Translations under genes and position numbers: made by a program
DNA from: Branchinecta lynchi
Taxonomy: Eukaryota; Arthropoda; Branchiopoda; Anostraca; Branchinectidae
Length of the DNA: 64,000 nucleotides
Direction: 5' to 3'
Assembly: GCA_023053575.1 (NCBI GenBank)
Contig: JAKZAP010000001.1
Location: forward strand, 18,370,533 to 18,434,532
The notes under the pieces: generated by a model
Database searches by the model: none
Told to the model about the DNA's origin: nothing
The model's input: only the letters and a program-made list of their open reading frames with translations
Shown here: positions 54,300-64,000 of the stretch, piece after piece
Numbering within the stretch: position 1 is the first letter of the stretch
Layout: the number at the start of each line of letters is the position of its first letter

Positions 54300-55279
54300 A
54301 ATTTTATTTTGCTTCTTCAAATTTCCGGTTTGGGCCGGACTCCGGTCAAACTACTTGTTCGGTGAGTAAACTAAGTTCATATTCGGATACAACATATAGA
54401 TAGATAGATAGATAGATAGATTTATTTGCGCTAAAAAGCCACAAGGGCCATGGCAAATACAAAATAATAACAACAAAACAACAACAATAACAAACCTACA
54501 AAAAACCTTCCCGATATGACAGAGCGATCCGAAGGAATCTTCCAAATCTCTTTAAATCCCCAAAATGTTTACTTTTTAATTTTTTTAATTTTTTACTGTC
54601 GCCGTATATCGATTATCCGATCCACTTAAATAATTCGTTTACTTCTATCAGATTTCCTGTTTCTACCAAATTCCGGACGAACCGGTCAGTCTCCTTGTCC
54701 GGCAGGAATGTAAAGTTAAAATATACATTCAGGATCTATTCTTACTTCTAAATCGACGCTCTAATCAACCAACGCTTAACCTCTAATCGACTTCAGATAA
54801 GACTTTCACTCTTACCAATTTTCCGGTTTTCGTCGGATTCCGGGCAAACTACTTATCCGACAAAAAAGGAAAATTCAAAAACAGATTCAGCATGTCCCTG
54901 TACTCCTGTGTTGGAACATTTATTCAATTTCACATAGAACTTCTACTTTACAAAATTTCCTTTTCTCCGGATTCAGGGCGAACTATTTCAGTTTTTGAAT
55001 CAGCATATCTCCTTACCCCCAAATCGACTCTCATATAGTTCTGAAAAATTTGTGTTTCATCCCTGAATTTCAAAAAACGTTCCCCACCCCTAAATATTGA
55101 ACTACAGGCCCATCTACCAACTACCTGTACTTCGACACAATCAATCCTCACACCAAGTTTGAACAAAATGTCTCAACCCCTTCGAGAGTTATCGTGCTGA
55201 TAGACGGACAGACAGACAGACGGACAACCTGTTACGAAGTCTTAGATATCATTCCACTTACATTTTGGTATTTCAAAAA
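54300..55279 (+). repeat. GGGATCCC-type element, copy F, 5'-truncated
   Basis: Units with TTTCCGGTTTGGGCCGGACT, then the CACCAAGTTTGAACAAAATG and GACGGACAGACAGACAGACG module, ending CCACTTACATTTTGGTATTT, a decayed terminal palindrome. A LINE 3' end is inserted near its start (54397-54500). Confidence 0.7.
54397..54500 (-). mobile_element. Non-LTR retrotransposon 3' end with hairpin and TATC tail
   Basis: On the minus strand: outer stem TTTGC with GCAAA (54457-54425), inner GGCC and GGC, then TAAAT and about six CTAT units. It is inserted in the GGGATCCC-type element at 54300-55279. The outer stem differs from that at 14889 by paired changes. Confidence 0.6.
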
Positions 55280-56149
55280 TAGAAGGGAAAGATCGTGAAA
55301 AAGCGTAAAATTTTCTCTTTAGACTTGATTTTGTACAGAGTATGCAACTTTTTTACATTGCGGCTTCTTGAAGGGAACTTGCTGTGTTTAAAAAAACAAA
55401 AATCAGTAAAAGTCAGGTAATAAGAATTAGGCCAATTTTACCAGGTCACCCCCCCCCCCCCCCGGACCGCACCTTGTGTCGATTGTTGCAAAAATTAGTT
55501 TGAATGTTTTCGATCATCATTCTACTTCATTGCAGTAGTATTTCCATCCATTCTTGTTCCCGAGATTCTTCACTTCATAAGTGTATCCTATTTGAGACAC
55601 TGATTATCATGCTTGCATATGTTTAGCGTGATGTACCATGCGCCCGATCATCGTTACTGAGGAGCCTTTTCGCCCGGAGATCGGTTCGAGATTCGGTTAT
55701 ACAAATTTTACCAAGACTGTCATCCAAGGCAAGGTAAATGGAAAGAGGCTAAGAACAGCCGAAGCCGTGGGCAATTTTCTGTGAGCATAGCTTAGCTGTA
55801 AAGTGGTCAACTATTTCAGAAAATCAGAGCAGAAACACTATGCTAGTTAATGTTATCCACTTAGCTAGTTAATGCTTTTTAATCACCTGAACAATCGATG
55901 AGCTGACGAGATTAACGGGCTTGTTGCTGTAATGGTGAAATCAATCAATTACTTCTGAACAATACTGGCTGGTACCCGATCTGAAGAAAAAGGTACAGTT
56001 GTGCTCAAAATAATCATTCCTATAGGCTGATAGACCCCCCCCCCCCGAATTTTTGCTATCATCAACTTATAAATAAACAGAAAAAACGAGATTTTTGGGC
56101 TAGTTACCCCTCCAAGATGATGTGCGAGGGATAAAAACAATTTCGGATA

Positions 56150-56181
56150 TTTCGGTTGCACTTCCGGCAAACCGTCCTCAG
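56150..56181 (-). ncRNA. Hammerhead-like core, divergent family
   Basis: Minus strand CTGAGGA then CGGTTTGCCGGAAGTGCAAC and C, then GAAATATCC. Stem II would be GGTT with AACC. The sequence around it is otherwise unlike the 27-kb copies, so the conserved positions are mainly the core and GAAATATC. Confidence 0.4.
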
Positions 56182-56869
56182 TGGACAAAAAAACTAAATC
56201 ATGTAATCCACCACAATAACAACAGGAAAACGATGCGGAACCAACAAACAATTAGACGACATGTAACTAAAAACCAGAAGAACGATGCGGACTGAACGAC
56301 ATGCAGATAAAAGTAAAATAACGAAAGATAAAATGTGCGTGTTCAAAGTATATATGTACAAATCTGTGATTATTGATAATTCTGAATTCTGTGTATATTT
56401 ACAATTTACCATCCGTGTGGGAAAGGGCAGAAGCTTTCACCCAGAAAACGGCCCACTCCAAAAATTCATAATCTGTATCACCACTTTGAATAAAACCTTC
56501 CACAGAAAATCTCGTTTTTTCTATTTTATTTGAATGAATGATCAGCTTGGCTTCAAACCTTATATTAATCAACTTATTCAAGATCAATGCTAAACGAAGA
56601 TATTTTATCTCTTCTCTCCCGACTCTTAAGGTTGCATCAGACCAAAAAAAGCTCAAACTGACTCCCTTCACATCAACATCCAACGAAAAATACATAAAAA
56701 GTTCGAGTACGTAGGTACTCGAAGCAGCATACGTCTCAATGTTAGACATAAATTCATAGTTGAATTTTGTTCAACTTCTTGCAAAACTTAAGTTGAGGAG
56801 TAACGAACTTAATAAAATGGATCTGCTCCATGAAAGGGTTAGCCAGCTTGTTCAAGAGAGTTTTGCCCA

Positions 56870-56990
56870 CACTGTAAAAAGTTTCTCCAAGTAAGGATTT
56901 AAGTTAATTGCAGTATTTGCTACCGAATTAGAAATAAGATTATCTTTTTAGAGACAAGATTAATCCCAGTAGCACATACTGCAAGCTTGG
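56870..56990. repeat. CACTGTAAAAAG short repeat, copy 2
   Basis: CACTGTAAAAAGTTTCTCCA, GCAGTATTTGCTACCGAATT, ACAAGATTAATCCCAGTAGC: the same order of blocks as at 4844-4985, diverged. Confidence 0.55.
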
Positions 56991-57777
56991 GAGCAGCAAA
57001 ACAGTGCATGTATAATTTGAAAAAGTTGCCATTGACAATGCGACAAAATAAATTCCGCTTACTTTCTGGAGGGGTCCACATAACATCAAGTCATTAGGGA
57101 CACATAAAGTAAGGTCTTATGCTAGGGTCTGAAGGGACCATTAGTCCCGATCTTAGTGCCTCCTTGTGGGTTAAGTGATTTGTAAGGATAAGGATAAGTG
57201 CAGGGTGGCACATTTTAGCTTTGGTAAGCTACTGGACAACATCTGCAGATCAGGAGAATTGCTATCTCACGGAATGGGATCTGATAAATAGCTTCCATCC
57301 TGAAAATGGCACGGACTTCCGAGGACCATTTCTAAGAAGGGTTTAGTGTCACAAAAAGCATTCTTGATTCAGTTCTAGCTCTCCAGCAGCTCCTAGTGTT
57401 GAAAGGGCGATATTAGTTCGCTTTGAAACCTGAGTACTCCAGAATCTGAAAAGAGTAAAAAAACTTCTTTTTCGGGATGAATTTTTCCAAAGACGAATCA
57501 GCCAGCAGCCTACTACAGATTCTAGATTGGTCAATCCTAGTTTCAGCGGATTCCACATGCATTCTAAGTCGAGAAAGAAAGAGTGGAGCGTCCAACTCTA
57601 AGCTCCTTGGGTGGTGGACGTTTATTTTTATCCTTTTCTCGTTTCCTTGCCCAGTAAATTTTGTTAGGAGTTTGTGTATGTGGAAATAGCTTGATGGTTG
57701 CATAAAAGTGTATACATTATGCATTAAACCACTTGTTGTATAGTTTAGGGCACTTTAGTTCTTTTATTTTTGTAGGT

Positions 57778-58657
57778 TTTTGGGATCCCAAAACGTAAGT
57801 GGAGGGATATCTATGACATCGCAAAAGTTGTCCGTCTGTCCGATTTCGGGGTAAGGAGACAGCTGAATTCTGAATTCGAATATGAAATTTATTTTCTCGC
57901 AGTACAAATAGTTCACCCGGAATCTGGCGAAAACCGGAAAATTTGTCAAAAGTAAAAGTGTAATATGAAGTTGATTAGAGGTTCGATTTAGGGAAGGAGA
58001 CGTGCTGAGTTCGAATATGAAACTGATTTTCTCGCCAGACAATTAGTTCGGCCGGGATTCGGCCAAAACCGGAGAATTTGTTAAAAGTAAAAGTTGTATT
58101 TAAATTTGATAAGATGTTCGATTTGGTAAGCAGACATGCTGAATTTGCATATGACAATCATTTTCTCACAGGATGTAAAAATCGCTCGGAATCCGGCTGA
58201 AACCGGAAAATTTGTTAAATTAAAAGTTTAATCTGAAGTTGATGAGAGGTTGGATGTAGGAGTAAGGAGACATGCTGAATTCGTTTTTGAGCTTTAGTTT
58301 TTTGCCAGACAAGTAGTTTGTCCGGGATCCGGCCGAAACCGGAAGTTGGGCAGAAGTAAGGAAGGATGGAGATACGACGTAGGCTATAGGGTAAACCATA
58401 TACTGAATCCATATTTGAACATTTGACAGCGCAAAACGGATATCTGAATATATCTGAACTTGTTGAAATTCAGCTGGTGTATCAGGTTTGCACTGTCAAA
58501 TCCGAACTTAGTCTTCTCCGATTATTACCATTGGCCTTACCTGTTTGTCAATGTTAAAAGTAAAAATGCTTAAGAACTCTGTTGAAGACCGAAATCGAAT
58601 TGTCGGGATCAAATATTAAAACTTTGGGATCCCATCGAAACCTTTGGTCTTGTTCTT
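57778..58657 (-). repeat. GGGATCCC-bounded non-coding element, copy G
   Basis: Minus orientation. TTTTGGGATCCCAAAA at 57778-57793 and GGGATCCCATCGAAACCTTT then GGTCTTGTTCTT at the far end. The 3' module is shortened: after GTCCGTCTGTCC it goes straight into the 130-bp units. Confidence 0.8.
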
Positions 58658-58946
58658 ATTGTTTGTTTTTCCAGGAAAAGTATAAGTGCGTATGTCATAA
58701 TAGCTTAATGCAGGATGTGCTAAATTGGATGACAGAATTTCGTTAAAATTAAATTTTAAAATTTGGATTTGCTTTACTGAAAATTTCCATTAGGCTACAG
58801 TTTGGATTTTTTTTTTCTTAAAGAATATAAATCTACCTAGAGCTTAATTTTTCAAATTTGTTAGTTCTGTATCTGGTTGTCTAAGGATAACTCGAGTTCG
58901 ATCAGAAGGAGTAGATGATGTTGAATGCTAATTAAAAAAAATAAAC

Positions 58947-60276
58947 AAGAGCTGCAAGCTCATATGGCACTTGCAAGGCTGGGTCAGAGGATGAAAGTAG
59001 GAATTCTTCAGTTCGTGGGTTTGTTGTGATTATTTGTAAGCAAAACCCTTGAGATAATGGGTCCTTGGAAATCACGAGAACGTATCGTTTGGTAATGCAT
59101 TTGGCTGTGATGATGCACTTTAGGGGCGCTAAAAATTCATCTGTAATCAAAACTCTTGAAGCAAAAATGATGATGAGCTCATCGTGAGAATGAAATGTAT
59201 ATTTTAATCAAAAGTATCATTTGCAAATTCAGTTATAAGAAAAACCGATGAGGCAAAAATATTCTAATCATGTCAAGTCTCTAATCTTCAAGTTTCATGG
59301 TCCTAGCACATCTGGAAGTACTTTAACTGGTGATCACCGGAATTCCAGAACCCCCTTCTAACTCCCCCCACAGTGCTCGAACCCGATCCAGTTCTGTCAC
59401 TGATGAATCTAGGGCTTGTGCTTGTTCTTCCTACCAAGTTTCATCCCAATCGCTCCACTCTTAGCGTGTCACAAGATTTACGGCTCCCCCTCTGACTCCC
59501 CCCCCCCACAATAATCGGATCCGGTTCGGACTTCACGTGGGACATCCGAGACACGAGGTCTTTCCAAATATCAAGTTTCATTAAGATCTGATCACCCGTT
59601 CCAAAGTTATACGTACCTCTAGATTCCGGATTCCCCTTCCCTCCACTCCCTCCACGGTGGTCGGATCGGGGAAGTGACTATTTCCAAGTTAGTTTGGTCG
59701 GGTCCCTGGTACGCTTGCCAAGTTTCACTGTCCCAGCCCACCTAGAAGTAACTTAACTCCGTATCACCGGAATTCCGCCCCCCCCCCCTCCAACTCCCAT
59801 CACAGTGAACGAATCCCGTCAGGTTCTGCCAATGATGTACCTACGGCTTGTGCTAGTTCCTCTCACCAAGTTTCATCCCGATCCCTCCACTCTAAGCTTG
59901 TCATATGATTTCCGGTCCCCCCTGCGCCCCCCCCCCCCACATTCATCGGATTCGGTCCGGACTTGAATGGAACATCTGAGACATGACGTCTCTCCAAATA
60001 TCAAATTTCATTAAGATCCGATAACCCGTTCGAAAGTTATGCATACCACTAAATTCCGGATTCCGGCTCCCCTCCCTCCCCCCAAGATGGTCGGATCGGG
60101 CAAGTGACTATTTCCAACTTAGTTTGGTCGGGTCCCTAAGATGCCTGCCAAGTTTCATCGTCATAGCATATCTGGAAGTACCCTAACTCGCAAACACCGG
60201 ACTAACCGACCGACCGACAGACCGACGGAAAACTGATCGGTATATGGCACTTGGCCGGAAGGCAAGTGCCATAAAA
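58947..60276 (+). repeat. ATGGCACTTG-bounded non-coding element, copy 2
   Basis: Full copy: AAGAGCTGCAAGCTCATATG then GCACTTGC at the start; at the end GACCGACCGACAGACCGACG, then ATGGCACTTG-GCCGGAAGG-CAAGTGCCAT, a perfect 10-bp hairpin, then AAAAA. The interior repeats a composite unit of about 520 bp (two copies, near 59290-59730 and 59730-60200). It contains CAAGTTTCATCCCGATC, GCTTGTCA, GGACATCTGAG-like and CCAAGTTTCAT(C/T)GTC blocks with C-rich tracts. No coding. Confidence 0.78.
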
Positions 60277-60468
60277 AGTGTATGAAGTACATCCTAAAAC
60301 CACAGGACAGAAGTCCGCCAGTTGAACATGGGCGGTATATCTAATCTCCACCTTTCATGCGGTTTCGGAACACATTTGTAAAAAAACAAATAAGGATAAC
60401 ATAATTGTCAAGCGAACCGTCGGATTACGCCCCACATGAATATTTGACCCAGGCAAATAGCATTACTG

Positions 60469-60661
60469 CACTGTCAGAAGTTTCACAACAGATAACACAA
60501 GGATGCGCGGTTTCGACAGACAACACTTTGGATATAACCTGTTTAACGTTGTGCACTAAATATCCATTAACGTTTTAACATCAAAGTAGATTACATCCCA
60601 AGTGTTAAAATCGTTGAAACTGCGCACCCTTGTGTTATCTGTTACGGAACTTCTGACAGTG
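60469..60661. mobile_element. 193-bp short copy of the ACTGTCAGAAG foldback MITE
   Basis: CACTGTCAGAAGTTTCACAA at the left and the complement of it at the right (TTACGGAACTTCTGACAGTG). Between them it keeps AGATAACACAAGGATGCGC and its mate but lacks the inner inverted pair of the copy at 29237. No clear target duplication. Confidence 0.75.
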
Positions 60662-61123
60662 TGGTCATCGACAAGTGAATATACTAGAAAAGAAAACCCA
60701 TTCCCCAGACCTCGGCGGGTTGCAAAAAACAACACTTCCAAACTTCTACTCCCTTCTTCAAAATTATCAACTGGAAAGATAACTTCCACGTCCGGGCACA
60801 CCCTTCGCAAAACGATTACTAATTACATGCATTTTGAGCAAGCTATTCATCAAAGGCAATATATTAGCTACTCCATCATTATCGGCTATTCATCTCTCAC
60901 TAGGGGACACGTCGGTCGCCGCCAACAATACTCCCTTTCAACGCCGCGAGAGAAACCAAGCGGGACCGCCTCAGGAATGACAAGGAAAACTTTTCTATTT
61001 CCAAAACTTGCCTGCGAGATCGCATCTGTACGAACCAGTTCACATTTTTGAAATTAAGGGAACTAAACTGGAAGGATTCTAGCAAAAGGATTCTAGAAAA
61101 TGTAAATTCTGCGTAAAAGTGTT

Positions 61124-62362
61124 TTTTGGGATCCCAAAACGTAAGTGGAGGGATACCTATGACATCGCAAAAGTTGTCCGTCTGTCCGTCCGTCTGTCCG
61201 TCCGTCTGTCCGTCCGTCCGTCCGTCCGTCCGTCCGTCCGTCCGTCCGTCCGTCTGTAAGCACGATAACTCTCGAAGGGAGTGAGATATTTTGATGAAAC
61301 TTGGTGTGAGGATTCGTTGGGTCGTCGGACCAGTCAAGTTCGTAGATGGGCTATGTAGCCCTACATTTAGGGGTGGGGGAGGGGGTTTAAATTAAGGGGC
61401 AAACAAAATATTTTGAAACAGCTAATGTGATAGTCGATTATGGGGTAAGAAGACATGCTGAGCACGATGGTGAAAACTATTTTGTCATCGGACGAGTAGT
61501 TCGCCCGGAATCCGGCCAAAACCGGAAAGTTTGTTAAAAGTAAAAGTTTTATTTGAAGTTGATTAGATGTTCGATTTAGGGGTAGGAAGACATGCTGAAG
61601 ACGATGGTGAAAACCATTTTCTCGAAGGATAAGTAGTACGCCCGGAATCCGGCCGAAACCGGAAAGTTTGTTAAAATTAGAAGTTTTATTTCGAGTTGAT
61701 AGTTTGATAGTCACATTATGGGGTAAGAAGACATGCTGAGCACGATGGGGAAAATCATTTTGTCATCGGACGAGTAGTTCGCCCGGAATCCGGCCAAAAC
61801 CGGAAAGTTTGTTAAAAGTGAAAGTTTTATTTGAAGTTGATTAGATGTTCGATTTAGGGGTAGGAAGACATGCTGAAGACGATGGTGAAAATCATTTTCT
61901 TGACGGACAAGTAGTTCGCCCGGAATCCGGCCAAAACCGGAAAATTTGTTAAAAGCAAAAGTTCGAGTAGATGACAGATTAAGGGGTAAGAAGGGAGGCT
62001 GAGTCGGTTTATGACGATGTTTTTTTACCCGGACATATAATTTTTCCGGAATCCGGTTGTAACCGGATTTTTTTTAAGTCAAACTTTTATTCAAAGTTGA
62101 TTAGATGTTCTTTATAGGGATAAGGAGATACGCTGGTTTTGTTTCTGTATTTTGTTTGTTTGCTGGGCTAGTAGTTCGCTCGGAAATCGGCAGGAAGTCC
62201 CGGTCAGTATCGTCAAAATAGATATGGTTTATAGAGGTATATCTGAACTTGGTTTTCTCTGATAATTAGCCTGTCCAAGACTGGATCTGGCGAAGACAAG
62301 ACTCGATTGTCTGAATCAAATATTAGATTTTTGGGATCCCATCGACACCTTTGGTCTTGTTA
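61124..62362 (-). repeat. GGGATCCC-bounded non-coding element, copy H
   Basis: Minus orientation, complete at both ends (TTTTGGGATCCCAAAA at 61124-61139; GGGATCCCATCGACACCTTT then GGTCTTGTT at 62362). The GTCC/GTCT microsatellite within its 3' module has expanded to about 80 bp (61175-61256), while sister copies keep 10-25 bp. Units are highly regular. Confidence 0.87.
61175..61256. repeat. GTCC/GTCT microsatellite
   Basis: About 20 four-base units, first mixed GTCC and GTCT, then a pure GTCC run. It lies at the conserved ACAGACGGACGG position of the GGGATCCC-bounded family, so it expanded within this copy. Confidence 0.9.
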
Positions 62363-62379
62363 TACTTTGCGGTTAAGAT

Positions 62380-63330
62380 CAGTATGTTGAGGGATGGTTG
62401 AATCTGGGAAGTGACAATTTCTAAGCCGATCTTGTCAAGTCTGTACTGTTTCAACCAAGTTTGATCGTCCTAGCACATCTGGAAGTAGGCTACCTTAATA
62501 TCGATCACCGGTACTCAACTCCACCCAGTGTCTGAATCCGGTCCGGTTCTGTCACTGATGTATCTAGGGCTTGTACTTGTTCTTCCAACCAAGTTTCATC
62601 CCGATCGCTCCACCACAAACGTGTCGCACAATTTCAGCTTCTCTCCTCCCCCCCCCTAAATTCATCGGATCCCGTCCTGAGTCGAGACGTCCCGTCTATA
62701 TCTATGAGACACGAGGTCTTCCAAAATATCAAGTTTCGTTTATATACAATCACCCTTTCGAAGGTTACATATACCTAGGATTTCCCCTCCCTCCACTCCC
62801 CCGCGATGGTCGGATCGGGCAACTGACTATTTCCAAGTAAATCTGGTTGGGTCCCTGATACGTCTGCCAAGTTTCATTGTCCCAGCCCGCCTGGAAGTAC
62901 CTTAGCTCCGTATCATCGGAATTCCGGACCCTCCCCCCCCCCTCCAACTCCCCCGACAGTGCCTAAATCCGATACAATTATGTTAATGATGTACCTAGGG
63001 CTTGTGCTTGTTCAACCCACCAAGTTTCATCCCGATCGCTCCAACCCCATCGCTCCACTCGAAGCGTGTCACATGATTTCCGGTTCCCTCTCCGACTCCC
63101 CTCACATTCACCGGATCCGGTCCTGACTTGAAATGGGGCATCTGAGACACGATGTCTTTCCAAATATCAAGTTTACTTAAGATCCGATCACCCGTCCGAA
63201 AGTTACGCATGCAACTAAATTCCAGATAACGGCTCCCCTCCCACCGAACTGACCGAACAACCACCTACCGATAGACCGACGGAAAAGTGATCGGTATACG
63301 GCACTTGTCCGGAAGGCAAGTGCCATAAAA
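62380..63330 (+). repeat. ATGGCACTTG-bounded non-coding element, copy 3
   Basis: 5'-truncated by copy H of the other family at 62362. It keeps the internal composite units and the 3' end: GATAGACCGACGGAAAAGTG, then GGCACTTGTCCGGAAGGCAAGTGCCATAAAA split as a 9-bp hairpin. Same strand as copy 2. Confidence 0.78.
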
Positions 63331-63349
63331 GCTGTTGACTGGCACCAGA

Positions 63350-63537
63350 GGCGTTACTAGCCAAAATGTGTGGTGGTGGTGGGGGGGGGGGGGAACAAAG
63401 TATTTACCAACTTGCTGGTAATTTTACCGACTGTTTTGCAGAAAACGACCGTTTCAGGAAAAAAGACAGTTTTCACAAAATCGACTGATTTCAGAAAAAT
63501 CGACTGTTTTTCCTATGAAAAAATCACCTGTTATTAC
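63350..63537. mobile_element. 5' end of a CAGAGGCGTTACTAGCC element
   Basis: CAGAGGCGTTACTAGCCAAA, a 13-base G run (63381-63393), and TATTTACCAACTTGCTGGTA match the left end of the element at 22494. It is interrupted by the GGGATCCC-bounded copy starting at 63538. Confidence 0.6.
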
Positions 63538-64000
63538 GAACAAGACCAAAGGTTCCGATGGGATCCCAAAAATTCAATATCTGATCCAGACAACTGGGTC
63601 TTGTCTTAGCCAGATCCAGTCATCGCCAGATTCCTTGAACATTTTTTACAATTAGAATTCAAAAACAGATTAAGGCCAAATCGCTAATCAGCTGAGAAAA
63701 GTTCAGATATGGATTCAGCATGTGTGTTTACCCCTATAAGTCATATCTCTTTTGACGAAAACTTCCTGCCACTTCTGCCAATTTCCCGGTTTCGACTGAA
63801 CTCCAGAACTACTTGTCAGGCGAAAAAAGAAAGCTCAAAAACGAACTCAGGGTATCTTCTTTCCCCAATAATGAACATCTAATCAACTTCAAATAAAAAT
63901 TTAACTTATAACAAATCTTCCGACTCCAGCCGGATTCCAGTCGTACTATATACGTCCGGGTAAAATATGATTGTCACACAGGGATTCAGCATCTCTTCTT
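63538..64000 (+). repeat. GGGATCCC-bounded non-coding element, copy I, cut by window edge
   Basis: Starts GAACAAGACCAAAGGTTCCG then ATGGGATCCCAAAAAT. Very similar to copy C over the first 450 bp (GACGAAAACTTCCTGCCACT, ACGAACTCAGGGTATCTTCT). It has interrupted the element at 63350. Confidence 0.8.

Larger units (their letters stand above)
43304..64000 (-). other. Region upstream of the first recognised Dpr exon
   Basis: Either a further Dpr intron or upstream DNA. The first recognised exon opens in phase 1, so a signal-peptide exon must lie further upstream on the minus strand, inside this stretch or beyond the window. Nearly all identifiable content is transposable: GGGATCCC-bounded copies, ATGGCACTTG-bounded copies, the intact LINE and its tandem-repeat host. 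I see nothing identifiable in 43320-44350, 52510-53500, 53710-54310, 55290-56140, 56990-57770 and 60670-61120. Confidence 0.6.

Noticed and set aside
61367..61714. A 115-codon frame and similar ones at 36073-36378 and 57764-58042
   Set aside because: Their repeated phrases come from the 130-bp units of the GGGATCCC-bounded family. No copy keeps the same frame throughout, so there is no sign of coding selection.

Overview
The window looks like nuclear DNA from an arthropod, or a close protostome relative, with a large repeat-rich genome. Four exons on the minus strand, joined by GT-AG introns in matching phase, encode the two immunoglobulin domains of a Dpr-family (defective proboscis extension response) neuronal cell-surface protein. 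The coding blocks lie at 43303-43146, 17735-17525, 7183-7059 and 530-272. The introns between them are about 25.4, 10.3 and 6.5 kb, so one host gene spans at least 43 kb of the window. Its 5' end (signal peptide) and 3' end (membrane anchor) were not found. No other host gene could be supported.

Almost everything else is transposable-element DNA, much of it nested. Positions 1-17500 hold small inverted-repeat elements (two with perfect 8-bp target duplications), a 488-bp tandem duplication carrying a tRNA-like SINE, decayed non-LTR reverse transcriptase pieces, and two oppositely oriented copies of an element bounded by the palindrome TTTTGGGATCCCAAAA. Positions 17500-33000 hold a probable 5-kb hAT-like element with a 2.8-kb relative nested inside it, a 275-bp head-to-head insertion carrying hammerhead-ribozyme-like motifs and a 12-bp target duplication, a LINE 3' end, and a 21-bp-period minisatellite. 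Positions 33063-40828 form a giant imperfect palindrome with about 2.9 kb of matched arm, ending at a 100-N assembly gap. Positions 41000-64000 hold a long tandem-repeat element split by an apparently intact two-ORF LINE (47912-52004), more GGGATCCC-bounded copies, and three copies of a second non-coding family whose ends share ATGGCACTTG.

The gene and the elements meet mainly through transcription. A Dpr pre-mRNA would carry a roughly 3-kb self-complementary stem and the hammerhead-like motifs that face minus. The intact LINE points the other way. The strongest candidates for something undescribed are the GGGATCCC family (nine copies here, no coding), the 21-bp half-conserved minisatellite, and a two-stem 3' hairpin shared by three LINE tails that differ in their microsatellite ends.
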